Shown here piece after piece: positions 50,019 through 60,919 of a DNA stretch of 64,000 bases. The stretch covers positions 1 through 64,000 of the forward strand of contig JAUJNL010000028.1 in the NCBI GenBank assembly GCA_030448185.1, given 5' to 3'. A program made the position numbers and the translations under genes. Position 1 is the stretch's first letter. Each line of letters begins with the position of its first letter. The stretch comes from Cytophagales bacterium (GTDB lineage: Bacteria > Bacteroidota > Bacteroidia > Cytophagales > 172606-1). The notes under the pieces are model-generated. The model saw nothing but the letters and a program-made list of their open reading frames with translations. It did not search any database and had not been told where the DNA came from.

Positions 50019-51093
50019 CTACCGGCCGCACCGGCTACGTTTTATAATTTTCTTAAACCAGTTCCGGGCTTCGCCGGTTAAATCAAATCCTTTCAGAATT
50101 TCTCCCGGAAGGGCTCAGTGGTCGGCCGCCAGTTGGTCAGCAGGAAGCCCATGAGCCGGGAATGGGCAATATTTTTGGCAGCAAATTGCACATTGGCCAT
50201 CATGTTTCCATCTTTGGCCTTTTCCGTGGCGCTAACGTAATACGTGCCGCAGGGAATCTGGTCGAAGCCTTCTTTTTCCAGCCTCAAAAAAGGTTTTCAC
50301 AATTTTATGGTTGGGATCACTGAAGTCGTCCCTATAATACCAGTTGCTTTGCAGGACGGATTTGGGCATTTTCTTAAAAAAACTCTTCCTGATTTTCCCA
50401 GGCATAATCCGACCAGATCCAGGGCCGCACGCCGCCTTTTCTACTTCTTTCACGAAGAAGTAGAAATCTTTCCACCATTGTCGCCATGCCGGACAATAGC
50501 CACGTTAAAAACCGCTGATTCTGCGCATTTTCTTCGTCGCAGCCCAGGTGGAAAAAGCGGGGTTTGTCAAATAAAGCGATTACTTCGGCCAATTAACTCA
50601 CTACACACTTTATAATAGGTTGGTGTAGATACCATCCGGGAGTAGTCGCCCAGCCACTGGTCGTGGCCCGCCGAAAAATTCAATTTAGGAATGGGTTCCA
50701 GACCCATCTTACGCATTTTAGCCAGTTCACTCCGCAACCGGGACGTAGTCCAGGCATTTTTCACGGCAATTTCGGGGTGGCTGTCGTATTTGACGGCATC
50801 GCCCAGGTCAATCACTACCATATTCATCCCGTTGTCCACCATTTTCTTTAACGAATCTTCCCATAGGGGTTCACTCAGCCGCAGATTGCTGTCCCATACC
50901 CGCACTTTATGATTGGTATCGCCATCATTAGCTAACCGGTCGTGGTCTTCCCACATATTGAAACTCAGGTGCATCAGAGAGCCCCAGATTTTTCTTTCGG
51001 CGCGGGTAATGCTTGCGACAACAGCATATCCGGAATCGTACTTAACACGCCAGCGGCGGCCATTTTTTTAATAAAGTCTCTTCGGTTTTCCAT
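50019..51093 (-). pseudogene. Tat-signal glycoside-hydrolase-like protein, frameshifted
   Basis: Start 51093 gives MENRRDFIKKMAAAGVL, a twin-arginine-like leader common in Bacteroidota. The body reads HLSFNMWEDHDR, LWEDSLKKMVDNGMNMVVIDLGDAVKYDSHPEIAVKNAW, RLRSELAKMRKMGLEPIPKLNFSAGHDQWLG, FFHLGCDEENAQNQ, WIWSDYAWENQEEFF and NIAHSRLMGFLLTNWRPT. The TIM-barrel-like pattern (HLGCDEE; KLNFSAGHD) suggests a GH20-related hydrolase. Frame breaks lie near 50,975, 50,590, 50,290 and 50,100. Substrate unknown. Confidence 0.6.
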
Positions 51094-51144
51094 TAGGTAA
51101 TAGTTGAATTAGGCTATTTGCGAACGAAGCTTCGTTTGGCATAT

Positions 51145-51697
51145 TTAGTTGTACAATGGATTCTGAATGAATTGGTTATTCCGCTTCATCTCACTTAGCT
51201 TGATGGGGAGGAAGTAAAACTGATTCTTCCATTCCTGCTTTGTACCGACTTCCGGATCCAAGTCTTTTCAGGTCGGGAGTGTAGGTGAACAGGTTAAAGG
51301 CACTGACAAATATCCGTACGCCCTGATCTAGGGCTTTTGTATCCTCCTCCAGGGTAACATCATACCGGGAGGCATTTCCCAGGGGGACTTCCTTAGTCAT
51401 AAATCCAATGAAGAAAAAATAAGGGAGCCGTTGTGATCCGGAACCGACAGCAAATACTCCCCCGGTTGCATTGGTAATGGTGTCATTGGTGGTCCCCTTG
51501 AGCAATACCGTTACGCCGGGCAGTGGCTCTCCCTTCGGGGAAGTTACTTTACCCGTCAGTGTACTATTAGGGGAATTAGTCTGACCCAATCCTGGGTAGC
51601 CGCCAATACACCTATACCAAGAATGGCCACCAACAGCTGTATTCGTGGCATTCTCAGAAGATCCTTCGGGAAGCTAAAGTGATACAGTTGATTCATA
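51145..51697 (-). pseudogene. Collapsed SusC/SusD pair (internal deletions)
   Basis: Start 51697 (MNQLYHFSFPKDLLRMPRIQLLVAILGIG) is a SusC N terminus; one G is missing near 51,590. It continues TLTGKVTSPKGEPLPGVTVLLKGTTND (carboxypeptidase-regulatory domain), then jumps from KALDQ to VRIFVSAFNLFTYTPDLK, the last barrel strands of a SusC. It then passes straight into KQEWKNQFYFLPIKLSEMKRNNQFIQNPLYN, the C terminus of a SusD. The plug, nearly all the barrel and most of SusD are missing. The order of the remaining parts is that of a normal susC-susD operon. Confidence 0.75.
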
Positions 51698-52031
51698 TAC
51701 GTAAAGTTGATTGGGGTTTGATTCGTAAATCCATAATCCCTTTTCCCGGCTCCATTGCCGAAAAAAGGCGTTGGATCAGCTGTAGAAGTGGCTCTTTCGA
51801 GCTTGGTATTCGGGAAGGGAAATACGTTTTAGTACATTATAAAGCTAATGCCGGTTGATTGCCTTCTTTACCGGCAGGCTGGAGTTGGTAGTCTGCCATG
51901 CTCTCAGTTAGAGTCTCTACCGCTGCTGCATCTTGTTTTTCCGTTTCAGGCCCCAGATCCAGTTTTGATGAGCAGGTACAGCCATCGGGCCAGTGTAATT
52001 AAGTAGTCCAAGGTAGTCTGTATAGCAGGCA

Positions 52032-52360
52032 ATTGCTGTAACTATCTTCTACATTTATGATACTATTTTTCAAATAATCCGGGTAGCTGGATTATTTGCG
52101 AAAGCGAAGAAATGATTCTGAAGAAATAGAGGCTACTTTTCTGCAACATCTTGTCAATTAGCTAGGTATAGACTCCCTGGCTACATCCGGCGGTAAAAAG
52201 AGCCCGGTAGCGCTTGGGAGTCCGGCGGTTACGGCTACTGCTTGTTTTTCAGCGATTATCTGCTGACTTGGTGGTAAACTGCCGGCAGCCGCCACGGGTA
52301 GCAAGCCTGCTAATGGTTTCTGAAAATAGTATCATAAATGTAGAAGATCGTCACAGCAAT
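52032..52360. promoter_or_regulatory. Divergent regulatory region: two outward-facing copies of the shared motif (sites a and b)
   Basis: The segments 52032-52069 and 52323-52360 are inverted copies, 38 bp long with two mismatches. Both contain AAAATAGTATCATAAATGTA and ACAGCAAT. Site a (52049-52072) faces the collapsed susC/susD on the left, and site b (52321-52343) faces the sulfatase on the right. The whole 51,698-52,533 stretch is otherwise gene-free; I see no RNA gene in it. Confidence 0.6.
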
Positions 52361-52533
52361 CAGAACCGGCAGAATCTACCTTTGTTACAACTTGGCCAAG
52401 GTCGCTTTAATTGCCCGATAAGCCTTAGCTGACGGAGTCAGTTCCCGGCAAATTGCCGGGCTTCCAAAAAGTACACATTACGCATCCGGAACCCAATCAT
52501 TGCGGATGAACTCCTATTTATTCGACCGAACAC

Positions 52534-53910
52534 ATGGTGATTTTTTCAAAACGGTTTCTGCTGCTGGTCGTACTGCTGGGTAGGGCAGCGGGTACGGCTT
52601 GGCCCACAATCAAAAGTCGCCCGGACCCCTAATGTGATTATTATCTTTGCCGATGACCTGGGCTACGGCGACCTGAGTTGTTATGGCCACCCCACCATCC
52701 GGACGCCGCACCTGGACCAGATGGCGGCAGAGGGCATGCGTTTTACGCAGTTTTACGTGGCTGCACCCGTATGTTCGCCCAGCCGGGCCGTTTTACTGAC
52801 CGGCCGCCTGCCCATCCGGAGCGGCATGGCGGCAAACAGAAAGCAGTATTGTTTCCCTATTCAGCGGGTGGGCTGCCCACCAGTGAAATTACTATCGCCA
52901 AAGCCTTGCGGACCCAAGAGTACGCAACCGGGATCGTGGGCAAATGGCACCTAGGGCACTTACCCCAATATTTACCGGCAAATCACGGGTTTGATTATTA
53001 CTTCGGCATTCCGTACTCCAACGACATGATACCGGCTAGAAATAAAACGTATCCGCCCTTGCCGCTGTATAAAGACTCAAAAAGTAGTGGAAGAAAACCC
53101 CGACCAGAGCCAGTTAACCAAACGGTATACCGGCGAAGCCATTGCTTTTATCCGGCAAAACAAAGACAAGCCTTTCTTCTTGTATTACCCCAACAACTTC
53201 CCGCACGAGCCGCTGTTTGTTTCCGAGGCGTACAAGGGCAAAAGCAAGCGGGCCTCTACGGCGACGTAGTAGCCGAACTGGATTGAGCGTGGGCGAACTG
53301 CTCAGGACCCTAAAAGAGCTCCAACTGGACAAAAATACCCTGGTGATTTTTACCAGCGACAATGGCCCTACCATTCAGGATGTACACCGGGAGTCGGGCG
53401 GATCGGCGGGCTTGTTGTACGAAGGCAAAAAAACCACGTACGAAGGCGGTATGCGGGTACCCGCTATTGCCTGGTGGCCGGGTACCGTTCCGGCTAATCA
53501 AACCTGCGAAGCCCTGGCCACTACCATGGATCTGTTTCCCACTATCATCAATCTGGCCAAAGCGCCGCTGCCTGCGGACAGGAAATTAGACGGCGTGGAC
53601 ATATACCCGGTCTTAACGGGTAAGAAAGGCAAGGGAGTTGACCTGGTTTTTTACTACAATCAAATCGATTTATACGCCATCCGGAAGGGCCCTGGAAAGT
53701 GCATTTTACGACCAAATCTTCTTCCAGCAAAGAAGCCGCATTGTCCAAGACCCGCCGCTGCTGTATCACCTTGAGGTGGACCCTGCCGAACGGTTTAATG
53801 TAAGCAAAGAGCATCCGGCTGTGGTAGATGCATTACAAAAAGAGTATACCAAGCATCTTGAATCCATACAACCCATGCCTTTGCAGTTTGATAAAATCAT
53901 AGACAAATAA
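52534..53910 (+). CDS. Sulfatase (arylsulfatase-like), secreted, multiply frameshifted
   Basis: The N terminus [20 protein letters not shown] is a signal peptide. Next come [30 protein letters not shown] (metal-binding Asp-Asp) and C-S-P-S-R in [20 protein letters not shown] (formylglycine precursor Cys). Later parts in other frames are [104 protein letters not shown] and [19 protein letters not shown]. At least five frame changes occur. Restored length is about 455 residues, normal for the family. It is upstream of the susC/susD pair. Confidence 0.8.
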
Positions 53911-53956
53911 GCCTCCGGTTGCCGCGGCAACCGAACGCTTGGATAGCCTGCCATTT

Positions 53957-53980
53957 CTGAAAAATAGTATCAGGAATGTA
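53957..53980 (+). promoter_or_regulatory. Shared upstream motif, site c (before susC)
   Basis: Reads CTGAAAAATAGTATCAGGAA then TGTA, followed by GTAACAGCA. It matches sites a and b over three blocks and lies about 360 bp before the susC start, in the sense direction. Confidence 0.55.
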
Positions 53981-54141
53981 AAAAAAGTAACAGCATTTAC
54001 CCTTAGCAAAATATACATTTGTTAAACGGGCAATTCCTAAAACTATATTTTAATTAAAGGTATAGTTACAAAATTATATCCCAGTACGCGACGCGAATTC
54101 ATCGTGAGCCTCTTCTGAGGGGAAAGGGAACAACCGGATGG

Positions 54142-54166
54142 CTACGAAAAGAAATATTTTTCGTAG
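54142..54166 (+). promoter_or_regulatory. Leader hairpin upstream of susC
   Basis: CTACGAAAA (54142-54150) and TTTTCGTAG (54158-54166) are perfect arms around a 7-nt loop, about 175 bp before the susC start. It could be a leader-RNA hairpin or a dyad operator. The 65-codon frame across it looks spurious. Confidence 0.4.
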
Positions 54167-54341
54167 TACCCGAATCGAAAAGGCCGCCGGGGAGGCTTGG
54201 CCGGGCACAGCTTATGCAGCGGATGTTAAGTTCCGCAACGTAGTGAAAATGAACTATTTCAGCCGGTTATTAGTGGCAGCGTCAGCCTGCGCTAAGGTTA
54301 CCCGCCTGATCTGCTCAATGCAAACCCAAACGTAACCAAAG

Positions 54342-57300
54342 ATGAGACAGAAACTACTCCCCTCCCCGGGGTTATGGTTGGCTATCCTATGGTTGACACC
54401 AGGCCCCGCTTTTGCGCAAATGCTTGCTTCAGCCGATCAGTTGAATCCAAACAAGACTTCAGAGACAAACCAAAGTCAAATCGGGCCAACCTTCATCCGG
54501 ATGCAAGCTGCGGAGATTATCATCAGCGGTACAGTAACTTCCGAAAAAGGGGAGCCGCTGGTTGGGGTTTCCATTCTGGTAAAAGGCACCTCAACGGGTA
54601 CCACTACCGATGCCTCCGGCCATTACACACTCTCGGTACCCGACAACGGCAAGATCCTCGTATTTTCCTACATCGGATTTCTCACCAAAGAAGTACCCAT
54701 CAGCAATACCACGGTGCTGGACGTAACGCTGTCCGGCGATGCAGAAGCATTGGATGAAGTAGTCGTGGTAGGGTACGGGACCGTAAAAAAATCAGACCTT
54801 ACCGGGTCCATTTCATCCGTCTCCAGTGAAGAAATCAAGGCGTTTCCGGCCGCCAATGTAATGCAGGCATTATCCGGACGGGCTGCCGGGGTACAGGTAA
54901 AACAAAACAACGGCGCTCCGGGCGGAGGAATCAGTGTCAGAATCCGGGGAACTAATTCAATTGTAGGCAATAACGAACCGCTCTACGTGGTAGATGGCTT
55001 TCCGGTAAGCAGTCCGCAAACCATTAATAATTCCAGTATCAAAAGTATCGAAGTCTTAAAAGATGCCTCCGCCATTGCCATCTATGGTTCCCGTGGCATC
55101 CAATGGCGTGGTGTTGATTACCACCAACCGGGGAACCACGGGTAAAACCAACGTAACGGTAGAATCCAGTCTGGGATTTCAAAGACTGATCAAAAAGACC
55201 GAGATGATGAATCCTGAAGAGTACGGCATTTTCTACAACCGCTTATCAGCCAATATGGGGCGGCCTCCCCGGTTCACCGACGAAGAGATCCAAAGTTTTG
55301 CGGCCTTGGGCGAAGGAACCAACTGGCAGGATGTAGTTTTTCGAACCGCGCCGATTCAAAACCATTCGGTAAACTTTGCCGGGGGAAACGAAAAAACCAA
55401 GTTTTCGATTACGGGAAGTCTGTTTGACCAGGAAGGCATTATCAAAAACAGCAACTTTAAACGCTATGCCCTCAACAACAGCTTCCAGCACGATCTGAAC
55501 CAAGCCTTCTCGATTGACCTTAATCTGGCTTTATCCAAAAACCGGAGTGCCCGGCAGTTTTCCGAACAGGGCCGATTCGGGACCTCCCTGATTGGCCGGG
55601 CCTTCAGCATTCCGCCCATGCTGCCGGTGTACGAAGAAGACGGCTCTTACATGGAGCCGGTCAGACGCTACACGTTTGTTTCGGAGGCGCTCTACAGTCC
55701 GCTCAACTTTATCAATGAGCAGTCCAACGACCTGGAGGAAAACAATGTATTGGGCAATGCGGCCCTTTCGTATACCATCACCGACGGATTGGTCCTGCGG
55801 GTTTCCGGGGGGATAGAAAGCATCAATGCCCGCACTGATTTTTACCAGACCAAGAAATTTCAGAATAACCCCAACGGCATAGCCCGGATCAGTACCAGTG
55901 CATTTACCAGCCTGTTAAACGAAAATACGCTCAGTTATACCAAAAAGTTTGCGGGTAAACATGACCTCTCCGCCGTGGCCGGGTTTACGTACCAAAATTT
56001 TGTCACTACCACGTTGAATGCCGAAGGTTCCTCTTTAATCAGTGATATTCCCGAAACGCACAGCCTGGGAACGGCGGGGGTATTTGCCAGCCCCGGAACG
56101 AGTTATACCAAATCTACTTTGCTTTCGGGACTGGGCAGGATCAATTACACTTTCAACAACCGATATCTGTTCACGGTCAGTATGCGGGCCGACGGCTCTT
56201 CGGTCTATTCGGACGGTAACAAATGGGGCTATTTCCCCTCGGCTGCCTTTTCCTGGCGCTTATCGGATGAAGCCTTTTTACAGGATGTCACGTTCGTGAA
56301 TGACCTTAAACTCCGGACCAGCTGGGGCCGGGCCGGCAGTCAGGCCATCAGTCCGTATTCTACGCTTAACCAGCTCCTGCCGGGCTCTACCGTATTTGGC
56401 AGTTCATTGTACACCAGCATGGCCCCCGGTACCCGGTTAGCCTCCGATTTGAAGTGGGAAACCACCGAACAAGTAAACGTGGGGCTGGAATTTGCGATTC
56501 TGAAGGGCCGCCTCCAGTTCACCGCCGATTACTACCGCAAGCAAACCCGCGATTTGCTCAACGCCGTTCAGCTGATGCGAAGCACCGGTTTTACCAATTC
56601 ACTGCGCAATGTGGGAAGGGTCGCCAACCGGGGATTGGAATTTGAACTGAACGCCAAAATTTTTGCGGCCGGGCCCTTTACGTGGGATCTAAATACCAAC
56701 GTTTCGTTTAACCGTTCCAAAGTACTGGAACTCTACGGCGGACAGGATATCCTGGCGGGTCAGCTGCAGATGATCATGTTTACGGATTTTGCCAACACCT
56801 ACCGGGAAGGCGAACCCCTGGGGATCATCTACGGCTACGAAGAAGACGGCTACGATGAGAATGGCTTCCTGAAGTACAAATCCGATCAAAAAGTAAAGAT
56901 CGGCGATCCGAATCCTAACTTTATCTTCGGGATCACTTCCAGCATGGCGTATAAGAACCTTAGCCTATCCTTGTTTCTCAATGGTTCGCAGGGAAATGAT
57001 ATTGTCAATATGAGTGCGGTGGCCTTCACGGTGGATAATACCAACGGCACCAATAAACTAAAAGACGTATTTAACAACCACTGGACTCCGGAAAATCCGA
57101 ATGCCAAATACCCTATCCCTTCCACCGCCAACAAGTACCGGTTTTCGGATAGATACGTAGAGGACGGCTCGTACATCCGGCTACGCAACATTGAACTGGC
57201 CTACAACCTGCCGGTTGAAAAATGGACGAAAATGTCCAGTGCCCGATTTTACGTAAGCGGGCAGAATCTGCTTACCCTCACCAATTACTCGTGGGTAGAT

Positions 57301-57408
57301 CCGGACGTGAATTCCCGGGGTGGCGCCAATTCGCTGGATCAGGGTATTGATTATGCCACCTATCCGTCGGCTAAGACGCTTACGGCTGGTGTCAGACTTG
57401 GATTTTAA
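54342..57408 (+). CDS. SusC/RagA-family TonB-linked outer-membrane protein (one frameshift)
   Basis: About 1020 residues: signal peptide (LWLAILWLTPGPAFAQ), carboxypeptidase-regulatory domain (ISGTVTSEKGEPLVGVSILVKGTSTGTTTDASG), SusC signature ALDEVVVVGYGTVKKSDLTGSIS, plug (ALSGRAAGVQVKQNNGAPGGGISVRIRGTNSI...EPLYVVDGFPV) and C-terminal barrel ending LTAGVRLGF. Near 55,100 one extra C (ATCCAATGG for ATCAATGG) shifts the frame, and homology resumes at once with GVVLITTNRG. It imports glycan oligomers with the SusD encoded next, 27 bp downstream. Confidence 0.92.
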
Positions 57409-57435
57409 AGCTAGCAGGAACAAACCCATAAAAAC

Positions 57436-58911
57436 ATGAAAAAGCTACTGGCTAATCTAATCATTTTACTGATCGCAGGTCTTGGGATCTCCTGTGAGGA
57501 TGTGCTGGTTGAAAAACCCAAAGCGCTGACTATCGAAGCTTTTTATAATACGCCGGCCGAAGTAGAAGCCGGACTGGCGGCCATCTATCTACCATTGCGC
57601 AGCGACATGAGCGGCTGGTGGATTGCCATATTGGAATGCCATGCGGAGTGGGGCGCCGGCATGACTGGGGCGGCGAACTTTGATTCGTATAAATCGATGC
57701 AGGGCCTCAATAACGTCGGAGAAAATAATCTTATTCCCCGGTGGAATGCTTTTTACTCAGCCATCCGGAATGCCAATCTGGTGATTAGTTATACTCCCAA
57801 CGGCAAATCACTGGATCAGGCTCAGAAGGACAAATACGTGGCCGAGGCTAAATTTATGCGGGCTTTTGCGTATTTCCAGTTGGTTAGGGGTTGGGGCGGC
57901 GTACCCATCCATACCGAAGAAAATTTAAGTGAAACCAACAGCGTTCCCAAGGGAACCAGAGAGCAGGTATACGCCCTGATTACCAGTGACCTCCAATTTG
58001 CGGAAATGCATTTGCCCGACAAAGCACCACTGGCAGGAAAACCCTCCAAATGGGCGGCCAAGACTTTTCTGGCGGATGTTTATTTGTACCAGAAGTTATA
58101 TGCCCAAGCCAGCGAAAAGGCCAACGAAGTGATTCTGTCAGGTAAACACGCCCTCGAAAGGGTAACGGTGGCCGATGATTTCAATAAAGTTTTCGGCATG
58201 GGCGCCAGTTCGCCGGAAGAAATCTTCTACCTTAAATACAATGTAAGCAGCCCCAGCCAGCTGGTATTGCACACCATGCAAATAAACACCCCGTGGTTTG
58301 GTTCCAACGGATTCGGCAACATTAACTGGCACAATAAGGCCAAATTTTACACCAGCTGGGACGACAAAGATCTCAGAAAGCGTTTTAACTGGTACAACGA
58401 GACGATCAGAAACAATCCTTTTCTGGCCGGGCAAGCCGAGTTCCCGAATCAGGGGGTAACTATTCTGTCACCCAAAAAATACAACAATCCGGGTGCTACG
58501 GTGGAAACATTTAGTTTACCCCTTTACCGCTACGCTGATGTGTTGTTGATCTACGCGGAAGCTTCCGCCCAGGCGGCCGGCCCGACTGCCGATGGTGTGG
58601 CAAAGCTCAACATGGTACGCCGCCGGGCTTACGGCTACGATCCTTTACAACCGGCTCCGGTTGATTTCAGTCAGGCAGGTTATACCATCCAATCATTCAC
58701 CGATCTGGTCATTCAGGAAAAGGGCTATGAATTTCAGCTCGAAGGCAAACGTTGGTTTGATCTGGTCCGCTCCGGAAAGGTAAAGGAGGTGATGAAGAAT
58801 AATATTGGGAAAGAAGTGGCGGATAAACACCTGCTGTGGCCCATCCCGCAAATTGAATTTGACCTCAATAAGGGCCTTGACCGGAGTAAAGATCAAAATC
58901 CAGGCTATTAA
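57436..58911 (+). CDS. SusD/RagB-family nutrient-binding outer-membrane lipoprotein
   Basis: 491 residues, intact. Lipoprotein signal LIILLIAGLGISCEDVLVEKP with lipobox Cys at residue 20. The TPR-like alpha-helical body includes YVAEAKFMRAFAYFQLVRGWGGVPI, the hallmark SusD motif, and AAKTFLADVYLYQKLYAQASEKANEVI. The C terminus (EKGYEFQLEGKRWFDLVRSGK...LWPIPQIEFDLNKGLDRSKDQNPGY) is typical. It caps the SusC barrel and binds the ligand at the cell surface. The ligand is unknown. Confidence 0.95.
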   Translation: MKKLLANLIILLIAGLGISCEDVLVEKPKALTIEAFYNTPAEVEAGLAAIYLPLRSDMSGWWIAILECHAEWGAGMTGAANFDSYKSMQGLNNVGENNLIPRWNAFYSAIRNANLVISYTPNGKSLDQAQKDKYVAEAKFMRAFAYFQLVRGWGGVPIHTEENLSETNSVPKGTREQVYALITSDLQFAEMHLPDKAPLAGKPSKWAAKTFLADVYLYQKLYAQASEKANEVILSGKHALERVTVADDFNKVFGMGASSPEEIFYLKYNVSSPSQLVLHTMQINTPWFGSNGFGNINWHNKAKFYTSWDDKDLRKRFNWYNETIRNNPFLAGQAEFPNQGVTILSPKKYNNPGATVETFSLPLYRYADVLLIYAEASAQAAGPTADGVAKLNMVRRRAYGYDPLQPAPVDFSQAGYTIQSFTDLVIQEKGYEFQLEGKRWFDLVRSGKVKEVMKNNIGKEVADKHLLWPIPQIEFDLNKGLDRSKDQNPGY

Positions 58912-58994
58912 GTAAATAAACTTATTCTAATTTGAGTATCAGACGGGTAAAAAGTCAATCACCCTTATTCCATACCCTTTAAACCTGAAGAATT

Positions 58995-60032
58995 TTGAAA
59001 AAATACAATGTGGGTATTATCGGATATAGTTGGGCGGCCACGGCGCACATCGCCGCCATCAATGCCGGCAGCTATGCCCAGGTTACAGCCGTTTGTTCAT
59101 CGCGCCAGCTTGACAGTGCCCAACTAAGCGCCCAGTGGGGTACCGCCATCCGGACGTATACCGATTTAGACGCCATGCTGGCTGACCCAACCATCCATAT
59201 CGTTTCCATTTGCAGCTACCCTTTCCAGCACGCAGCGCAGGCGATTGCTGCTGCCCGGGCGGGCAAACACCTGATTATCGAAAAACCGGTGGCCCTCTCC
59301 TGGGAAGAGTGCCAGGCGGTAGAGGCAGCCGTAAAAGAAGCGGAGGTCAAAAGTTGCGTCTGCTTCGAAGTGCGTTATTCAAGTCAGTTTCTGGCTACCA
59401 AATCCGTCATTGATCAGGGCTTGCTCGGCGAGTTGCACTACGGCGAAGTGGATTATTACCACGGCATTGGTCCCTGGTACGGCCAGTTTCGCTGGAACAT
59501 CCGGAAAGAGGCCGGGGGCAGTTCCCTGCTCACAGCGGGTTGTCACGCCCTGGATGCCCTGCTGCTTTGCATGGGCACCGATGTAGCAGAAGTAACCAGT
59601 TACGATACCAAGTCGGCGAGTGAAATTTTCGAACCGTATGAATACACCACCAGCAGCGTCACTATTCTGAAATTCAAAAGTGGGCACGTGGGTAAATGCG
59701 CCGCCATCGTTGATTGCCTGCAGCCTTACTATTTCCACACGCACCTGTGCGGCAGCCAGGGCAGTCTGCTCGACAACAAATTTCATTCGATGAAACTGGG
59801 CACCGATAAACATGCCTGGAGTACGCTGGCAATGAAAATGCTGGATTCCGGCGACGTCTCCGACCATCCGTACCAGACGCAATTCGAAACGTTTTTTGAA
59901 TCCGTCGAGAAGGGGGTCGAAATGCCCCTGACCAGCCTGAACGATGCCCTGAAAACCCACAAAGTTGTATTCGCGGCGGATCAGTCGGCCGCCACCGGCA
60001 AACCAGTAAGCCTGGATGGTAATTCTAACTGA
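58995..60032 (+). CDS. Gfo/Idh/MocA-family NAD(P)-dependent oxidoreductase
   Basis: 345 residues, intact. The Rossmann dinucleotide site VGIIGYSWAATAHIAAINAG is at the N terminus, followed by the conserved EKPVALSWEECQAV (catalytic-region Lys of EKP) and YHGIGPWYGQFRWNIRKEAGGSSLLTAGCHALDALLLCMG, where the His of the active site lies. Family members oxidise or reduce sugars and inositols, often at C3. It begins the run Gfo-PIG-L-DUF1080-dehydrogenase; the PIG-L gene starts 3 bp after its stop. Confidence 0.9.
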   Translation: MKKYNVGIIGYSWAATAHIAAINAGSYAQVTAVCSSRQLDSAQLSAQWGTAIRTYTDLDAMLADPTIHIVSICSYPFQHAAQAIAAARAGKHLIIEKPVALSWEECQAVEAAVKEAEVKSCVCFEVRYSSQFLATKSVIDQGLLGELHYGEVDYYHGIGPWYGQFRWNIRKEAGGSSLLTAGCHALDALLLCMGTDVAEVTSYDTKSASEIFEPYEYTTSSVTILKFKSGHVGKCAAIVDCLQPYYFHTHLCGSQGSLLDNKFHSMKLGTDKHAWSTLAMKMLDSGDVSDHPYQTQFETFFESVEKGVEMPLTSLNDALKTHKVVFAADQSAATGKPVSLDGNSN

Positions 60033-60035
60033 AAG

Positions 60036-60787
60036 ATGAAAACTGCCATTGCCATTGCCGCCCACCCCGACGACATCGAATTTATGATGGCCGGAACCCT
60101 GTTGCTCTTAAAAAAAGCGGGTTACCAGATCCATTACCTGAACCTTGCCGGCGGCAATTGTGGCAGTCTTGAATATGATTCGGCTACTACTGGGAGCATC
60201 CGGCTGGAAGAAAGCCGGAAAGCGGCGCAGGTATTAGGCGCTCATTTCCACCCGCCTTTGTGCAATGACCTGGAAATTATGTACGACCAGTCAACGCTCC
60301 GCCGTCTTGCGGCCATCATTCGCGAAGTGAAGCCCACGGTCCTGCTGACGCATTCGCCGGCGGACTACATGGAAGACCATATCAACACCTGCCGTCTGGC
60401 GGTGTCAGCCGCGTTTACCCGCGGCATGCCGAATTTTGCATCGGACCCGCCACGTCCAACGGAAAGTTACGACTGCACGGTGTACCATTGCTTACCGCAT
60501 GGCCTGCGGGACCCGCTGCGCCGCCGACTCCTGGCTGGCGCATTTGTTAATACGGCTGCCGTGCACGAAACGAAACTAGAAGCCCTGAAAGCGCACCAAG
60601 TCAGCAGCACTGGCTCGGCGTGAGCCAGCAGATGAATTCGTACCTGCAAACGATGGAAAATACTTCCTTGGAAATCGGACGCATGTCGAAAAAATTCCAC
60701 CACGCCGAAGGGTGGCGGCGTCACCTGCATCACGGTTTCTGCGGCCCGGACACCGACCCGCTGCGTGACTTAGCGACGAGTATATAA
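60036..60787 (+). CDS. PIG-L family LmbE-like deacetylase (one frameshift)
   Basis: The N-terminal zinc motif AAHPDDIEFMMAGTLLLL (His-Pro-Asp-Asp) and the later HSPADYMEDHINTCRLAVSAAF (zinc His) define the PIG-L fold; the family deacetylates N-acetylglucosaminyl groups. Near 60,600 one A is missing (CACCAAGTCAG for CACCAAAGTCAG), giving an early stop. Restored, the protein continues QSQQHWLGVSQQMNSYLQTMENTSLEIGRMS to 60787 (about 250 residues). It overlaps functionally with the adjacent oxidoreductase, suggesting one operon. Confidence 0.87.
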
Positions 60788-60919
60788 TCAATCAGGAATA
60801 CGAACAGAATCTAGAAAAAGGCTATTGACTGCTCAGCGGCGGCAGAAGCCTGCTAAAAAACACCACGTGAACACTACGTAAGGGCGTACGATAAAAATAA
60901 AAGAAAAGGAATAGATACT

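Noticed and set aside
52441-52514. Third full copy of the palindromic repeat
   Set aside because: Only TGCGGATGAACTCC (14 bp) matches copy B; the stem and central palindrome are missing, so it is at most a remnant.
54138-54335. 65-codon plus-strand frame upstream of susC
   Set aside because: It overlaps the leader hairpin, has no recognisable domain and lies in regulatory DNA; probably spurious.
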